DNA of 64,000 nucleotides. Origin: Gibbsiella quercinecans (GTDB lineage Bacteria; Pseudomonadota; Gammaproteobacteria; Enterobacterales; Enterobacteriaceae). A program made the position numbers and the translations under genes. Shown piece by piece: positions 11,102 to 20,575 of the stretch. Each line of letters starts with the position of its first letter. Within the stretch, counting starts at the first letter, position 1. The stretch is from the NCBI RefSeq assembly GCF_002291425.1, contig NZ_CP014136.1:2418001-2482000 (forward strand), read 5' to 3'. Under the pieces are notes generated by a model. The model made no database searches. It was given only the letters and a program-made list of their open reading frames with translations, and was not told the DNA's origin.

Positions 11102-12257
11102 CCCCAGCACCCGCGCCATTCTGGCCGATCTGATCGCCTTCGACACCGTCAGCCGCAACAGCAACCTGGCGCTGATCGACTACGTGCGCCGCTATCTGGC
11201 CGGCTATGGCATCAGCAGCCAGCTATTTCACGATGCCGGCGGTGACAAAGCCAACCTGCTGGCGGTGATTGGGCCACAGGATCGGCCGGGAATTATGCTC
11301 TCCGGCCACACCGACGTAGTGCCGGTGGATGGGCAACGCTGGCAAAGCGATCCTTTTGCCCTGACGGAGCGCGACGGCAAGCTGTACGGGCGCGGCACCG
11401 CCGATATGAAAAGCTGGCTGGCGGCGGTGCTGGCGCTGGTGCCGAGCCTGTGTGCCGCACCGCTGCGCCTGCCGGTGTGGCTGGCGTTCAGCTATGACGA
11501 AGAGGTGGGCTGCAAAGGGGTGCATAGCCTGCTTGCGGAGCTTGAGCACCTGCCGAGCCGGCCCGCTGCCTGTATCGTTGGCGAACCCACGTCGATGCGG
11601 CCCGTGCTTGGCCATAAAGGCAAAATCGCCGTGCGCTGCGAAGTGACCGGGTTTGCCTGCCATTCGGCCTATACGCCCGCCGGGGTTAACGCCATTGAGT
11701 ACGCGGTGCGGATCATGCAGCAGTTGATGGCACTGGCGCAGACGCTGCATCAGCAGCAAAACCTGGCGTTCGATCCGCCGTTTTCTACCCTGCAAACCGG
11801 CGTGATTGCCGGCGGCAAGGCGCTGAACATCGTCCCGGCGCACTGCCAGTTTGATTTTGAAATCCGCACGCTGCCGGGCGTGGACGCCCAACGGCTGGTG
11901 GACGACATCACCCGTTGGGCGCAGCGCTGCCTGCTGCCGGAGATGCGAGCGGTAGCGCCAGAGAGCGACATTACCTTCACCACGCTCAGCCGTTATCCGG
12001 CGTTGGAAACCCAGCCTGCCGCCGCGCTCGATGCTATCCTGACCATGCTGCCCCCGCCCGCCACGCTGCAAACCGTCGCATTCGGCACCGAGGGTGGTCT
12101 GTTTCAACAGCATGGCGTGCCGACGCTGGTGTGCGGCCCCGGCGCGATGGATCAAGGCCATAAACCAGACGAATTCATCACCCTTGAGCAATTGCAGGCT
12201 TGCGATGCCTTTATGCTGCGCTTGTGCCGCTGGCTGCAGGCCGCGCCCGGCGGCTAA
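11094..12257 (+). CDS. M20 family metallopeptidase, acetylornithine-deacetylase-like
   Basis: A 387-residue M20 zinc hydrolase, ArgE/DapE type. Visible motifs are SGHTDVVPVDG (metal histidine and aspartate), GRGTADMKSW (bridging aspartate) and SYDEEVGCKG (catalytic/metal glutamates). The dimerisation domain is in the middle (about residues 175-285). ATG 11094 overlaps the DUF1028 stop by 8 bp and was preferred over the longer open frame. It would remove an acyl group from an N-acyl amino acid or cleave an amide. It is not the biosynthetic argE by context; it is the last gene of the RidA-DUF1028-M20 arm. Confidence 0.88.
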   Translation: MSNPSTRAILADLIAFDTVSRNSNLALIDYVRRYLAGYGISSQLFHDAGGDKANLLAVIGPQDRPGIMLSGHTDVVPVDGQRWQSDPFALTERDGKLYGRGTADMKSWLAAVLALVPSLCAAPLRLPVWLAFSYDEEVGCKGVHSLLAELEHLPSRPAACIVGEPTSMRPVLGHKGKIAVRCEVTGFACHSAYTPAGVNAIEYAVRIMQQLMALAQTLHQQQNLAFDPPFSTLQTGVIAGGKALNIVPAHCQFDFEIRTLPGVDAQRLVDDITRWAQRCLLPEMRAVAPESDITFTTLSRYPALETQPAAALDAILTMLPPPATLQTVAFGTEGGLFQQHGVPTLVCGPGAMDQGHKPDEFITLEQLQACDAFMLRLCRWLQAAPGG

Positions 12258-12263
12258 ACGGCA

Positions 12264-13208
12264 TCAGCCGTTCTCGGCGACCGCCCTCAACCAATCGCTG
12301 AAAGCCGCGATTTTCGGCCACCGGCGCTCCGACGGGGTGGCGATGTAGTAGCGCTGGGCGCACGGCATCGCCATGCCCGGAAACGGCGCCACCAGTTCGC
12401 CGCTGGCGAGCCATGCGCTGACCAGCCGCTGCCGCCCCATGGCGACGCCGCCGTGATTGATCGCGGCGATCACCGCCAGATCCGAACGATCAAACCCCAT
12501 TCCCGGCTGGGCGCTATCCAGCGCCATGCCGAAATGCGCCGCCCAGGCGTGCCATTCACCGCTGCCCGAATCATCGCTCCACGCCTGGCGATCGTGCAGC
12601 AACGCGGCACCGGCCAGCTTTTCCGGCCGGCCAGTCAGGCCAAAGCGCCGGGCATAGTCGGGGCTGCAAACCGGCAAGATGGATTCCGCCATCAGCGGCA
12701 CACAGGCCAGATTTTCCGGCGGTTGGTCGTCAAAGTAGATGGCCAGATCGACCCCGGCGCCGCTAAAGTTTACCCGCTCGTTGCCGGTCAGAATATTCAG
12801 GCTGATGGCCGGATAACGGCGGGCGAAATCGGCCAGCCTGGGCACCAGCCAGCACTGGGCAATCGACGGACGGCAATAGACGGTCAGTAAACCGGAAAGC
12901 GCCTGGCTTTTAATGTCGAGAATTTCCTGGTTGATGTTATCGAGCGAGGCCCTCAGGCGCCAGAACACCCGTTCGCCTTCCAATGTCAAAGCGATGCGGC
13001 GGTGAAAGCGCTGGAACAACCGAAAGCCCAGCGCCGCCTCCAGTTGGTTGATACGGTGGCTGACCGCACTGGGGGTAATGGCCAGCTCATCGGCGGCCTG
13101 CGCAAACGAGCCCAGGCGCGCGGCCGCCTCAAAGGTGTGCAGTCGTGAAAGCTGGTGGCTGGTCAGCGGCGTTTTCGGCGGCAATAAACGGTGCGGTGCG
13201 TTGGTCAT
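12264..13208 (-). CDS. LysR-family regulator, DsdC-like
   Basis: A 314-residue LysR protein with the winged helix at residues about 18-78 (LHTFEAAARLGSFAQAADELAITPSAVSHRINQLE) and a periplasmic-binding-fold effector domain after it. Stretches such as SAVSHRINQLE, LDNINQEILDIKSQ, RPSIAQCWLVP and AGVDLAIYFDD are those of E. coli DsdC, the D-serine deaminase activator. There is no dsdX or dsdA next to it. It lies convergent to the RidA-DUF1028-M20 genes, 6 bp away, and may regulate that cluster through the 9625-10004 region. That is inference; a D-amino acid or related molecule as effector is a hint only. Confidence 0.85.
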   Translation of the reverse strand: MTNAPHRLLPPKTPLTSHQLSRLHTFEAAARLGSFAQAADELAITPSAVSHRINQLEAALGFRLFQRFHRRIALTLEGERVFWRLRASLDNINQEILDIKSQALSGLLTVYCRPSIAQCWLVPRLADFARRYPAISLNILTGNERVNFSGAGVDLAIYFDDQPPENLACVPLMAESILPVCSPDYARRFGLTGRPEKLAGAALLHDRQAWSDDSGSGEWHAWAAHFGMALDSAQPGMGFDRSDLAVIAAINHGGVAMGRQRLVSAWLASGELVAPFPGMAMPCAQRYYIATPSERRWPKIAAFSDWLRAVAENG

Positions 13209-13550
13209 GATTCCCTGCTCCAGGCGGCTCTACAATGCGGCGCGCCCCGGCGGGCAGCAACCGCCCGGGGCAAGTGATTTTATATCACCAGCGGGCGAAA
13301 AAATCCCCACGGCGCTGAGCACCCTGATATCGCAGGTACGGATCGGTAGCAAAGGCGCAACGGGCTATATACCTAACAATCTGAAAGGAATGATAAAAAA
13401 CGTAAGGCTTTTATTCCTCCGGAAAAAAGAAAGCACCGACGATACGATCGTTCGGTGCTCTATATACCCCTTAAGTATCCGTTCAGCTACAAGCCACATA
13501 AGCTTTAAGTGAACGGCATTCTTCCAAATGGGTTTTTATACCATTGCCGA
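13209..13550. other. gene-free spacer between dsdC-like and phytase-like genes
   Basis: Nothing that looks like a protein gene is present. The part near 13209 should hold the regulator promoter, but no convincing boxes were found. The right part holds the terminator of the phytase-like gene, listed separately. Confidence 0.5.
13420..13460 (-). terminator. intrinsic terminator after the phytase-like gene
   Basis: On the minus strand AGCACCGA (13452-13459) pairs with TCGGTGCT (13432-13439), extended by an inner CGAT/ATCG pair, and is followed by TTTCTTTTTT. It lies about 90 bp past the stop at 13551. Confidence 0.8.
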
Positions 13551-14894
13551 TTACGGCTGCAGCAAGCCCTTCGCCTCTAACAAGATAAACTCGTTGTCAT
13601 CCGCCACGTTGGGCAGGCGGCTGGAGGAGAACGGGAAGTTGTTGTCATTGCCAACGATGATATGGCTGCCGTCCACCACGTCGACGTTCTCAATGGTAAA
13701 GAACGGGAAGGTGAACACGCCGTTGTTCAGCGGCTTACGCGCCACGGCGTTAGGGTCTTTAATCTTGAGCAGATCGATATAGGCCTGTTTGTCCACCGGC
13801 TTGCCGACGTTGGCATCGGAAAACGCGATGCGGTACACGCGCTTGAATTTCGCCACGTCGCTAAAGCAGTTGGCGGTCGCCGCGCCGTTGGCGCAGGCTT
13901 TATCTTCGGTGCCTTCGCCGTTATCACGCTCAATCACCAACCCGTGCGTAGCGTCAATCATGTTGAAGTCGCCAATCGCGTTCTGGTTGTCTTCCAGCAC
14001 ATACCGCCAGCTGCGGCCGGTCCACTGCTGCTGCTTGACGTCAAATTCCAGCACGCGCAGGTAGCGCTTGCCGTCAACGTTTTCAAACTGCTCGCCATCC
14101 CACAGTGCGCCTTCCAACAGCGGATACAGCTTGCTGCCATCCGGCGAGGCGGCCATGCCTTCAAAGCCTTTGGAGCGTGACACCTGGAAGTTCAGCTTGC
14201 TATTCGGCGTACCCGGCAGGGTCAGCGTCGGGTTGTCGGGGGATTTCACGATCTTGCCGTCGACCAGGGTGTCGAATACCGCCAGTATCTTGCCGTCAAG
14301 ATCGGCCTTGATCAGATACGGGCCGAACTCATCGCCGATCCACAGCGCGCCACCGGCAAACTGGAAGCTTTCCGGATCAAAATCACTGCCGGTCAGATAG
14401 CGTTTTTCCGTGCTCTCGTTGACGATATGGAACGGCACTTTTTTATCCGGATCGTGCAGGAACACGGTCTTCAGCGGCGTGACGTTGCCGGCCTTGAAAT
14501 CGATGTTGTAATGGTTGAGATACAGCATGGCATCCGGCGAGTTGGCCTTGCTGCCGAAGCCGTTGTCGGTCAGCACCCAGTAAGTGCCATCCGGCATGTG
14601 TTTGATGCCGGAATGGCCTTGCAGCGGCTGGCCGTTAATCGGCAACCCGATGCCGGTTAAGCGATCGGCGGATTTCCCCGGCACGCTGCCCAGTTCCGTC
14701 ACCCGTTGGCCGCTGGTGTACTTGCCGCTCTGCTGCAGATCCACCGGCGCATCGGCGGGCGTGGCCACAGTGGATTTCACCGGCAGCAGGGCATGCCCGG
14801 CCAGCTCGGCGGAAACTTCTTGCTGTGCCCACAGCGGCTGGCTGCACATCATGCAGGCGGCCAACAGCGCCAGGCGTGTTTTTGTTATATGCAT
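13551..14894 (-). CDS. secreted phytase-like/esterase-like beta-propeller protein
   Basis: A 447-residue protein with a clear Sec signal peptide (residues 1-24, LLAACMMCSQPLWAQQ with cleavage after WAQ or nearby). The mature part has the pattern of the esterase-like activity of phytase family: SGIKHMPDGTYWVLTDNGFG, DPESFQFAGGALWIGDEFGPY and KGFEGMAASPDG. Cysteines in KACANGAATANCFSD may form a disulfide. It is expected in the periplasm. Members are often called alkaline phosphatase or phytase relatives, but the real substrate is unclear. It is a single gene with its own terminator. Confidence 0.85.
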   Translation of the reverse strand: MHITKTRLALLAACMMCSQPLWAQQEVSAELAGHALLPVKSTVATPADAPVDLQQSGKYTSGQRVTELGSVPGKSADRLTGIGLPINGQPLQGHSGIKHMPDGTYWVLTDNGFGSKANSPDAMLYLNHYNIDFKAGNVTPLKTVFLHDPDKKVPFHIVNESTEKRYLTGSDFDPESFQFAGGALWIGDEFGPYLIKADLDGKILAVFDTLVDGKIVKSPDNPTLTLPGTPNSKLNFQVSRSKGFEGMAASPDGSKLYPLLEGALWDGEQFENVDGKRYLRVLEFDVKQQQWTGRSWRYVLEDNQNAIGDFNMIDATHGLVIERDNGEGTEDKACANGAATANCFSDVAKFKRVYRIAFSDANVGKPVDKQAYIDLLKIKDPNAVARKPLNNGVFTFPFFTIENVDVVDGSHIIVGNDNNFPFSSSRLPNVADDNEFILLEAKGLLQP

Positions 14895-14977
14895 ATTTCA
14901 GGCTCCCTGATTTTTATCTGTACACAAAGGTAAAAGCAACGCCACTATAGGGAGCCGTAATGACAGAAATATGATTT

Positions 14978-15035
14978 ATACACGTCATCCTTCAAGTTGC
15001 AGGTGTGTTGGCTTTATGACTCGGCCCATCCCTGA
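14978..15035. repeat. possible fragment of an enterobacterial palindromic repeat
   Basis: The stretch from TATACACGTCATCCTTCAAG through TTGCAGGTGTGTTGGCT resembles one end of the long palindromic intergenic repeats common in Serratia and Yersinia, which read CGTCATACTTCAAGTTGCAGG. Only the left half is present; the matching right half is missing, so the element is a remnant. The resemblance is from memory and was not searched. Confidence 0.4.
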
Positions 15036-15043
15036 ACCGCTGT

Positions 15044-16222
15044 TCAGTACCCCACTTCGCCAAACCGCGCCCGATACTCCCTGGGCGTGGTGCCGTAGCC
15101 CTTTTTGAACACCGAATAGAAATATTGCAACGACGGATAGCCGCACATCTGCGAAATCTCGTTAATCGCCAGCGAGGTGGCCGTCAACAGGTTGCGGGCG
15201 CGCTCAAGTTTTTCCTGATAGATCATGTTGTGGATGGTCTGGCCCGTTTCGTCTTTGAAGCGCTTTTCCAGATTGGAACGCGACATGCCCACCGCATCCA
15301 GCACCTGTTCCACCTTGATGCCTTTGCAAGCGTGGTAGCGAATGTAGTGCATCGCCTGAATCACCGCCGGATCGCGCAGTGAACGGAAATCGGTGGAGCG
15401 GCGTTCAATCACCTTCACCGGCGGCACCAGAATGCGCTGCAGCGGCGGCCGTTGCCCATTGAGCAACTGGTGCAGCAGTTTGGCGGCGCGGTAGCCCATC
15501 TGGCGCGATCCCTGCGCCACCGAAGAGAGCGCCACCCGCGACAGGTAGCGCGTCAGCTCTTCGTTATCGATGCCGATCACGCACAGTTTTTCCGGCACCG
15601 CAATGTCCAGGTGCTCGCACACCTGCAACAGATGGCGCGCGCGGGCATCGGTCACGGCGATAATGCCGGTTTGCTGCGGCAGCGTTTGCACCCAGTCAGC
15701 CAGGCGGTTCTGGGCGTACTGCCAGTTTTCCGGCGCGGTGGCCATACCCTGGTACACCACCCCCTGATATTGCTCGGCCGCCACCCGTTGGCGGAAGGCA
15801 TGCTCGCGCTCCTGCGCCCAGCGCTTGCCGCCCTCAATCGGCAAACCGTAAAAGGCAAAGCGGTTCAGCCCCTTTTCCTTCAGGTGCATAAAGGCCGCTT
15901 CGACCAGCGCGGCGTTATCGGTGGCGATATAATGCACCGGCGGGTAATCCTCGGGGCAGTGATAAGAGCCGCCAACGCCGACGATCGGCACATTCACGTT
16001 TGCCAACAGGCGTTCAATTTCGCGATCGTCGTAATCGGCGATCACCCCATCCCCCAACCACTCCCTGATGTTATCGATACGGCAACGAAAATCCTCTTCG
16101 ATAAAAATGTCCCAGTCACACTGCGATGCCTGCAAATACTCGCCGACGCCTTCCACAACCTGGCGGTCATACACTTTGTTGGCGTTGAACAGTAACGTGA
16201 TGCGGTAGCGCTTCTCGAACAT
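15044..16222 (-). CDS. xylR: xylose operon regulator XylR
   Basis: A 392-residue activator. The N-terminal two-thirds is a LacI/ribose-binding-type xylose sensor (starting MFEKRYRITLLFNANKVYDRQVVEG), and the last 100 residues are an AraC-type DNA-binding domain (ACKGIKVEQVLDAVGMSRSNLEKRF, then EISQMCGYPSLQYFYSVFKKGYG). It is nearly collinear with E. coli XylR throughout. ATG 16222 was chosen because it gives the E. coli N-terminus; an in-frame start at 16282 would add 20 unrelated residues. It lies downstream of xylH on the same strand, as in E. coli, and should activate xylA and xylF promoters with xylose. Confidence 0.97.
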   Translation of the reverse strand: MFEKRYRITLLFNANKVYDRQVVEGVGEYLQASQCDWDIFIEEDFRCRIDNIREWLGDGVIADYDDREIERLLANVNVPIVGVGGSYHCPEDYPPVHYIATDNAALVEAAFMHLKEKGLNRFAFYGLPIEGGKRWAQEREHAFRQRVAAEQYQGVVYQGMATAPENWQYAQNRLADWVQTLPQQTGIIAVTDARARHLLQVCEHLDIAVPEKLCVIGIDNEELTRYLSRVALSSVAQGSRQMGYRAAKLLHQLLNGQRPPLQRILVPPVKVIERRSTDFRSLRDPAVIQAMHYIRYHACKGIKVEQVLDAVGMSRSNLEKRFKDETGQTIHNMIYQEKLERARNLLTATSLAINEISQMCGYPSLQYFYSVFKKGYGTTPREYRARFGEVGY

Positions 16223-16404
16223 GGTGTACACTCCTGGAAAACACGCGGGCAAAGCCCGCGAGAGCCGGCAGTGAGTAGCCATTTATAAAGATATCAAGGC
16301 GCGAACCGTGCAGTTTGGCCGGCCCCAATTAAACGGCGAGCAACGCAGAAGCGCGGCCCAATAGCCGCCAGCGGCTCTCACGCACGATGGCGGGACACAG
16401 CCCG

Positions 16405-16436
16405 GCTCTCTGGATAGCACACGCCGGCCAGAGAGC
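16405..16436 (-). other. stem-loop between xylH and xylR
   Basis: GCTCTCTGG (16405-16413) and CCAGAGAGC (16428-16436) form a perfect 9-bp inverted repeat with a 14-nt loop, 39 bp after the xylH stop. There is no T tract on either side, so it is more likely a 3'-end stabiliser or processing hairpin than an intrinsic terminator. Confidence 0.45.
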
Positions 16437-16474
16437 TGGAATAATTGCGCGATAACTGTGAGCCAGCGCGCTTT

Positions 16475-17659
16475 TTACACCCGCCGTTTGGTTGCGGAAT
16501 CCATCCACACCGCCAGTAGCAAGATGCTGCCTTTCACGATGTACTGCCAGAAAGTGGGGACATCCAGCATGCTCATGCCGTTGTCGAGCGACGCCATAAT
16601 AAACGCCCCCATCACCGCCCCCGCCACGCTGCCGATGCCGCCGGCCAGGCTGGTGCCGCCGATCACGCAGGCGGCGATGGCGTCCAGTTCGGCAATGTTG
16701 CCGGCGGAAGGCGAACCGGCGCCCAGGCGCGAGCTGAGGATCAGCCCGGCAATCGCCACCATCAGGCCGTTGATGGCGAATACCGCCAGCTTGGTGCGCT
16801 CAACGTTTACCCCCGACAGGCGCGCGGCGTCGATATTGCCGCCGATGGCGTAAATCCGCCGGCCAAAGGCGGTACGGGTGGCCATGAACATCCCGGCCAG
16901 CATCAGGGCGGTGAGGATCAGCACCGGCGTCGGCACGCCGCGGTAGTCGTTCAGCAGATAAACGGCACCCAGCACAATCACCGCCAGGATGCTCTGCCGG
17001 GCCACATCGCCACGCGCCGCGACCACCGGCAGGCCAAGCTGCGCGCGCCGGCTGCGCTGCCGCCACTGCCAGGCCACAAACACCATCAGGCCGATCGCGC
17101 CGATGCCAAAGCCCACGCCGCCCGGCAGATAGCTCTGGCCGATCTGCGACATCGCGCTGCTGATCGGCGACACCGTGGTGCCATTGGTGATGCCGATCAG
17201 GATGCCGCGGAACGCCAGCATCCCGGCCAGGGTGACGATAAACGAGGGCACCTTGCGATAGGCGACCCACCAGCCGTTCCATGCCCCCAGCAGCAGCCCC
17301 GCCACCAGCGTCACCACGATGGTCAACGGCAGCGGCCATCCAAACCAGACGTCGAAGATCGCCGCCGCGCCCCCCAACAACCCCATCATCGATCCCACCG
17401 ACAGATCGATCTCCGCCGAAATAATCACGAACACCATGCCCACCGCCAGGATGCCGGTGATCGCCGTCTGGCGCAGCAGGTTGGAAATATTGCGCGCGCT
17501 CAGGTAGGCGCCGTCGGTGGTAAAGGTAAAGAACAGCATAATGACGACGATCGCCGCCAACATCACGAACACCTGCAGGTTAATCGGGCTGCGTTTAAGC
17601 AGCGGTTGCTTCTCTGCCGCTGCCGACAGGCTTGCTTCAGACTCTGTGCTTTTCAACAT
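16475..17659 (-). CDS. xylH: xylose ABC transporter permease XylH
   Basis: A 394-residue inner-membrane permease of the sugar ABC family, with about ten hydrophobic segments. Long stretches match E. coli XylH, for example [40 protein letters not shown] and [23 protein letters not shown] 17659 was chosen since GGAG lies 8 bp before it; a GTG at 17668 is in frame but sits directly on the GGAG. The start overlaps the end of xylG by 23 bp, which implies translational coupling. It forms the membrane channel with XylG and XylF. Confidence 0.96.
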   Translation of the reverse strand: MLKSTESEASLSAAAEKQPLLKRSPINLQVFVMLAAIVVIMLFFTFTTDGAYLSARNISNLLRQTAITGILAVGMVFVIISAEIDLSVGSMMGLLGGAAAIFDVWFGWPLPLTIVVTLVAGLLLGAWNGWWVAYRKVPSFIVTLAGMLAFRGILIGITNGTTVSPISSAMSQIGQSYLPGGVGFGIGAIGLMVFVAWQWRQRSRRAQLGLPVVAARGDVARQSILAVIVLGAVYLLNDYRGVPTPVLILTALMLAGMFMATRTAFGRRIYAIGGNIDAARLSGVNVERTKLAVFAINGLMVAIAGLILSSRLGAGSPSAGNIAELDAIAACVIGGTSLAGGIGSVAGAVMGAFIMASLDNGMSMLDVPTFWQYIVKGSILLLAVWMDSATKRRV

Positions 17660-19178
17660 GTGTTTCACTCCGCAAAGCCGCTTCCATCACCTGCTCCTGT
17701 GTGAGGCCGCGGTTAGTCAGGGAAGCCTTAATCTGCCCCTGGTGCATCACCAACACTCTATCGCTTAGCCCCAGCACTTCCGGCAGTTCGGAAGACACGA
17801 CGATCACCGCGATACCTTGCTGCACCAATTGATTGATTAGCTTGTAGATTTCTTGTTTCGCACCGATATCGATGCCGCGCGTCGGCTCATCCAGAATCAG
17901 GATTTTCGGGTTCAGCAACAGGCATTTCGCCAGGATGGCCTTTTGCTGATTGCCGCCGCTCAGCCGGGCGATCGCCAGCTCCGGCGAAGAGGTTTTCACC
18001 CGCAGCCGCGCCAGCGACTGCTGAATGGTGGCCTGCTCACGGGCGTCGTCCAGCGTGGTGAGCCTGCCGCTGAAATCCCCCAGCGCGGCCAGCGTCATGT
18101 TGGCGCCCACTCCCATCACCGGCACGATGCCGTCGCGTTTGCGATCTTCCGGCACCATGGCGATGCCGTATTCCATCGCCTGGCGGCAGTTGTTGATGGT
18201 GGCGGGCTGCCCGTCGATGGTGATACGCCCTTCCCAGCGGCCGGGATAAGCGCCGAACAGGCACTGCATGGTCTCGGTGCGGCCGGAGCCGACCAGCCCG
18301 GCAACGCCGAGGATTTCGCCACGCCGTAGGGTAAAGGAAACATCGTCAACCCGGCGCACGTGGCGGTTCACCGGGTGCCAGGCGCTGAGGTTTTCCACCT
18401 GCAGGATCACCTCGCCGATATCGTGCGGCTCCTGGGGGTACAGTTCGGTCAGCTCGCGCCCGACCATCATGGCGATGATGTCATCCTCGCTCATGCTGGC
18501 CGCCGCGCGGGTGCCGATGTGCTTGCCGTCGCGGATCACACAGATCAGATCCGAGATCGCTTTTACCTCATTGAGCTTGTGCGAAATATAAATGCAGGCA
18601 ATGCCGTGATCGCGCAGATCGCGGATGATCGCCAACAGCGTGGCGGTTTCGTTTTCCGTCAGCGATGCGGTCGGTTCATCCAGCACCAATAAACGCACCT
18701 GTTTGTTCAACGCCTTGGCGATCTCCACCAGTTGCTGCTGCCCCAGCCCCAGCTCGCCGACGCGAGTGTGGGGATCCACCGCCAGCTTGACCTGCGCCAG
18801 CATACGCTGGCAGCGCAGGAACATCGCGTCATAATCCATTAGCCCGAAACGGCCCCACTCGCTGCCGAGAAACATGTTTTCCAGCACCGTCATTTGTTTC
18901 ACCAGCGCCAGCTCCTGGTGAATAATGGCGATGCCCTTTTGTTCAGTATCACGAATGGTTTTTGCGGTTAATAAATCCCCGGAAAAATAAATCTCCCCCT
19001 GGTAACTGCCGTGCGGATATATTCCGCACAGCACTTTCATTAAAGTGGATTTACCCGATCCATTTTCACCACATAAGGATAATACCTGGCCCGCGTCTAA
19101 TTGCAGGCTGACGTTATCCACGGCTTTTACCACGCCGAACTGTTTAGTGATATTTTTCATTTCCAACAGGCAGGGCAT
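17637..19178 (-). CDS. xylG: xylose ABC transporter ATPase XylG
   Basis: A 513-residue protein, the same length as in E. coli, with two ABC cassettes in tandem. The first has Walker [11 protein letters not shown] and signature LGLGQQQ, with [10 protein letters not shown]; the second has the degenerate GLVGSGRTE loop and signature LSGGNQQK with [11 protein letters not shown], as is usual for monosaccharide importers. It powers xylose uptake with XylH and XylF. It lies 32 bp after xylF in the xylFGH operon. Confidence 0.97.
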   Translation of the reverse strand: MPCLLEMKNITKQFGVVKAVDNVSLQLDAGQVLSLCGENGSGKSTLMKVLCGIYPHGSYQGEIYFSGDLLTAKTIRDTEQKGIAIIHQELALVKQMTVLENMFLGSEWGRFGLMDYDAMFLRCQRMLAQVKLAVDPHTRVGELGLGQQQLVEIAKALNKQVRLLVLDEPTASLTENETATLLAIIRDLRDHGIACIYISHKLNEVKAISDLICVIRDGKHIGTRAAASMSEDDIIAMMVGRELTELYPQEPHDIGEVILQVENLSAWHPVNRHVRRVDDVSFTLRRGEILGVAGLVGSGRTETMQCLFGAYPGRWEGRITIDGQPATINNCRQAMEYGIAMVPEDRKRDGIVPVMGVGANMTLAALGDFSGRLTTLDDAREQATIQQSLARLRVKTSSPELAIARLSGGNQQKAILAKCLLLNPKILILDEPTRGIDIGAKQEIYKLINQLVQQGIAVIVVSSELPEVLGLSDRVLVMHQGQIKASLTNRGLTQEQVMEAALRSETHVEKHRV

Positions 19179-19210
19179 TATTCCCTCCGTATTACTGCGC
19201 CAAATGAAAA

Positions 19211-20206
19211 TTAATTAATATCGGATTTTTTATGGAAGCCATCGGCAATAACGGTGCTGTCGATATTTGATTTATCCACCGCGATTGGCGTCAACAACCA
19301 GGCGGGAACATCGCGGCTGCCGTTATTCAATACGCTATTGGATTTCGGCTGTTCGCCCTTGCCCAGCTGCACGGCGATATCCGCCGCTTCATCCGCCAGT
19401 TTGCTGATCGGCTTGTACACCGTCATGGTCTGGGTGCCGGCCACGATGCGTTTGACCGCCGCCAGATCGGCATCCTGGCCGGAAATGGCCACCTTGCCGG
19501 CCAACCCCTGCGCCGCCAGCGCCTGGATAGCGCCGCCCGCCGTGGCATCGTTGGAGGCCACCACCGCATCGATATGGTTGTTGTTGGCGGTCAGGGCGTT
19601 TTCCATAATCTTCAGTGCGTTCTCCGCCAGCCAGGCGTCAACCCACTGATCGCCCACTATCTTGATCTTGCCGCTGTCGATCAGCGGTTGCAGCACGTTC
19701 ATCTGCCCCTTGCGGAACAGCTTGGCGTTGTTATCCACCGGCGAGCCGCCCATCAGGAAGTAGTTGCCCTGCGGCACACGTTCCACCAGGCTTTGCGCCT
19801 GCATTTCGCCCACCTTTTCGTTGTCGAACGAGATATAGAAATCAATGTCGGCGTTATTGATCATGCGATCGTAAGCCAACACTTTGATGCCTTCGCGCTT
19901 CGCCTCGGCGATCACGTTGCTCAGCACCTGGCCGTTGTAAGGGATGATCACCAGCACGTCGACGCCACGGTTGATCATGTTCTCAACCTGCGCCATCTGG
20001 GTTTCTTCATTGCCGTTAGCGGACTGAACAAACACGTCCGCCCCCAGCGACGCGGCCTTTTTCACAAAAATGTCGCGATCTTTTTGCCAGCGTTCCAGGC
20101 GCAAATCATCGATCGCCATACCGATTTTTATTTCTTTACCGAACCCCGGCTGGCTGGCCAGCACCAGGAGAGCGCAGGCAGAGAGGAAAATGTGCTTGAA
20201 TTTCAT
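19211..20206 (-). CDS. xylF: D-xylose-binding periplasmic protein XylF
   Basis: A 331-residue receptor with signal peptide (about residues 1-23, [17 protein letters not shown]). The mature part begins [20 protein letters not shown] as in E. coli XylF, and contains the periplasmic-binding-protein hallmarks [39 protein letters not shown] and [13 protein letters not shown]. It captures xylose for XylGH. It is the first gene of the leftward operon, divergent from xylA. Confidence 0.97.
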   Translation of the reverse strand: MKFKHIFLSACALLVLASQPGFGKEIKIGMAIDDLRLERWQKDRDIFVKKAASLGADVFVQSANGNEETQMAQVENMINRGVDVLVIIPYNGQVLSNVIAEAKREGIKVLAYDRMINNADIDFYISFDNEKVGEMQAQSLVERVPQGNYFLMGGSPVDNNAKLFRKGQMNVLQPLIDSGKIKIVGDQWVDAWLAENALKIMENALTANNNHIDAVVASNDATAGGAIQALAAQGLAGKVAISGQDADLAAVKRIVAGTQTMTVYKPISKLADEAADIAVQLGKGEQPKSNSVLNNGSRDVPAWLLTPIAVDKSNIDSTVIADGFHKKSDIN

Positions 20207-20575
20207 CTTATATACCTTTGTTATTGAATGTGTAGGGGTAATAATTGAAACAGGCTTTTTTGATAACGTCCTGCGAATTGTTGACGCTTATTTCGAATTC
20301 AGCAATTACTGATTTTTACCCACCAATTATGTTTTTTGGTTTAATGTTGTTTTTATGGTGGCGATCACGTTTTCACCCAGAGACTTTCACGCGGCTAAAT
20401 AGAAACATCCCGTTTGTCTCTCTCCGGCTATGTTTTATCGTCATTATGGGATCTTGCGCACATTTAATAATTCTGTGCATTTAAGTGTGAAATAACGTAA
20501 TTGAGCAGCCGGCAATGAACTCCGAAGATGAGGCAGTATCCCGTACGCAGGGTTCTGTCAATTAAGGAGTCAAGA
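20207..20575. promoter_or_regulatory. divergent xylF/xylA control region
   Basis: No gene lies in this 369-bp spacer. In E. coli the same spacer carries two XylR operators and a CRP site. Here a CRP-like element TGTGAAATAACGTAAT is at 20486-20501; its left half is perfect and the right half poor. AT-rich tracts such as ATGTTTTTTGGTTTAATGTT (near 20330) are where XylR sites would be expected, but they were not defined. AAGGAG at 20564-20569 serves xylA. Confidence 0.6.

Noticed and set aside
14938-14975. A Pho box before the phytase-like gene
   Set aside because: Only one CTGTCAT half-site is visible on the minus strand; the second is missing, so phosphate control is not supported.
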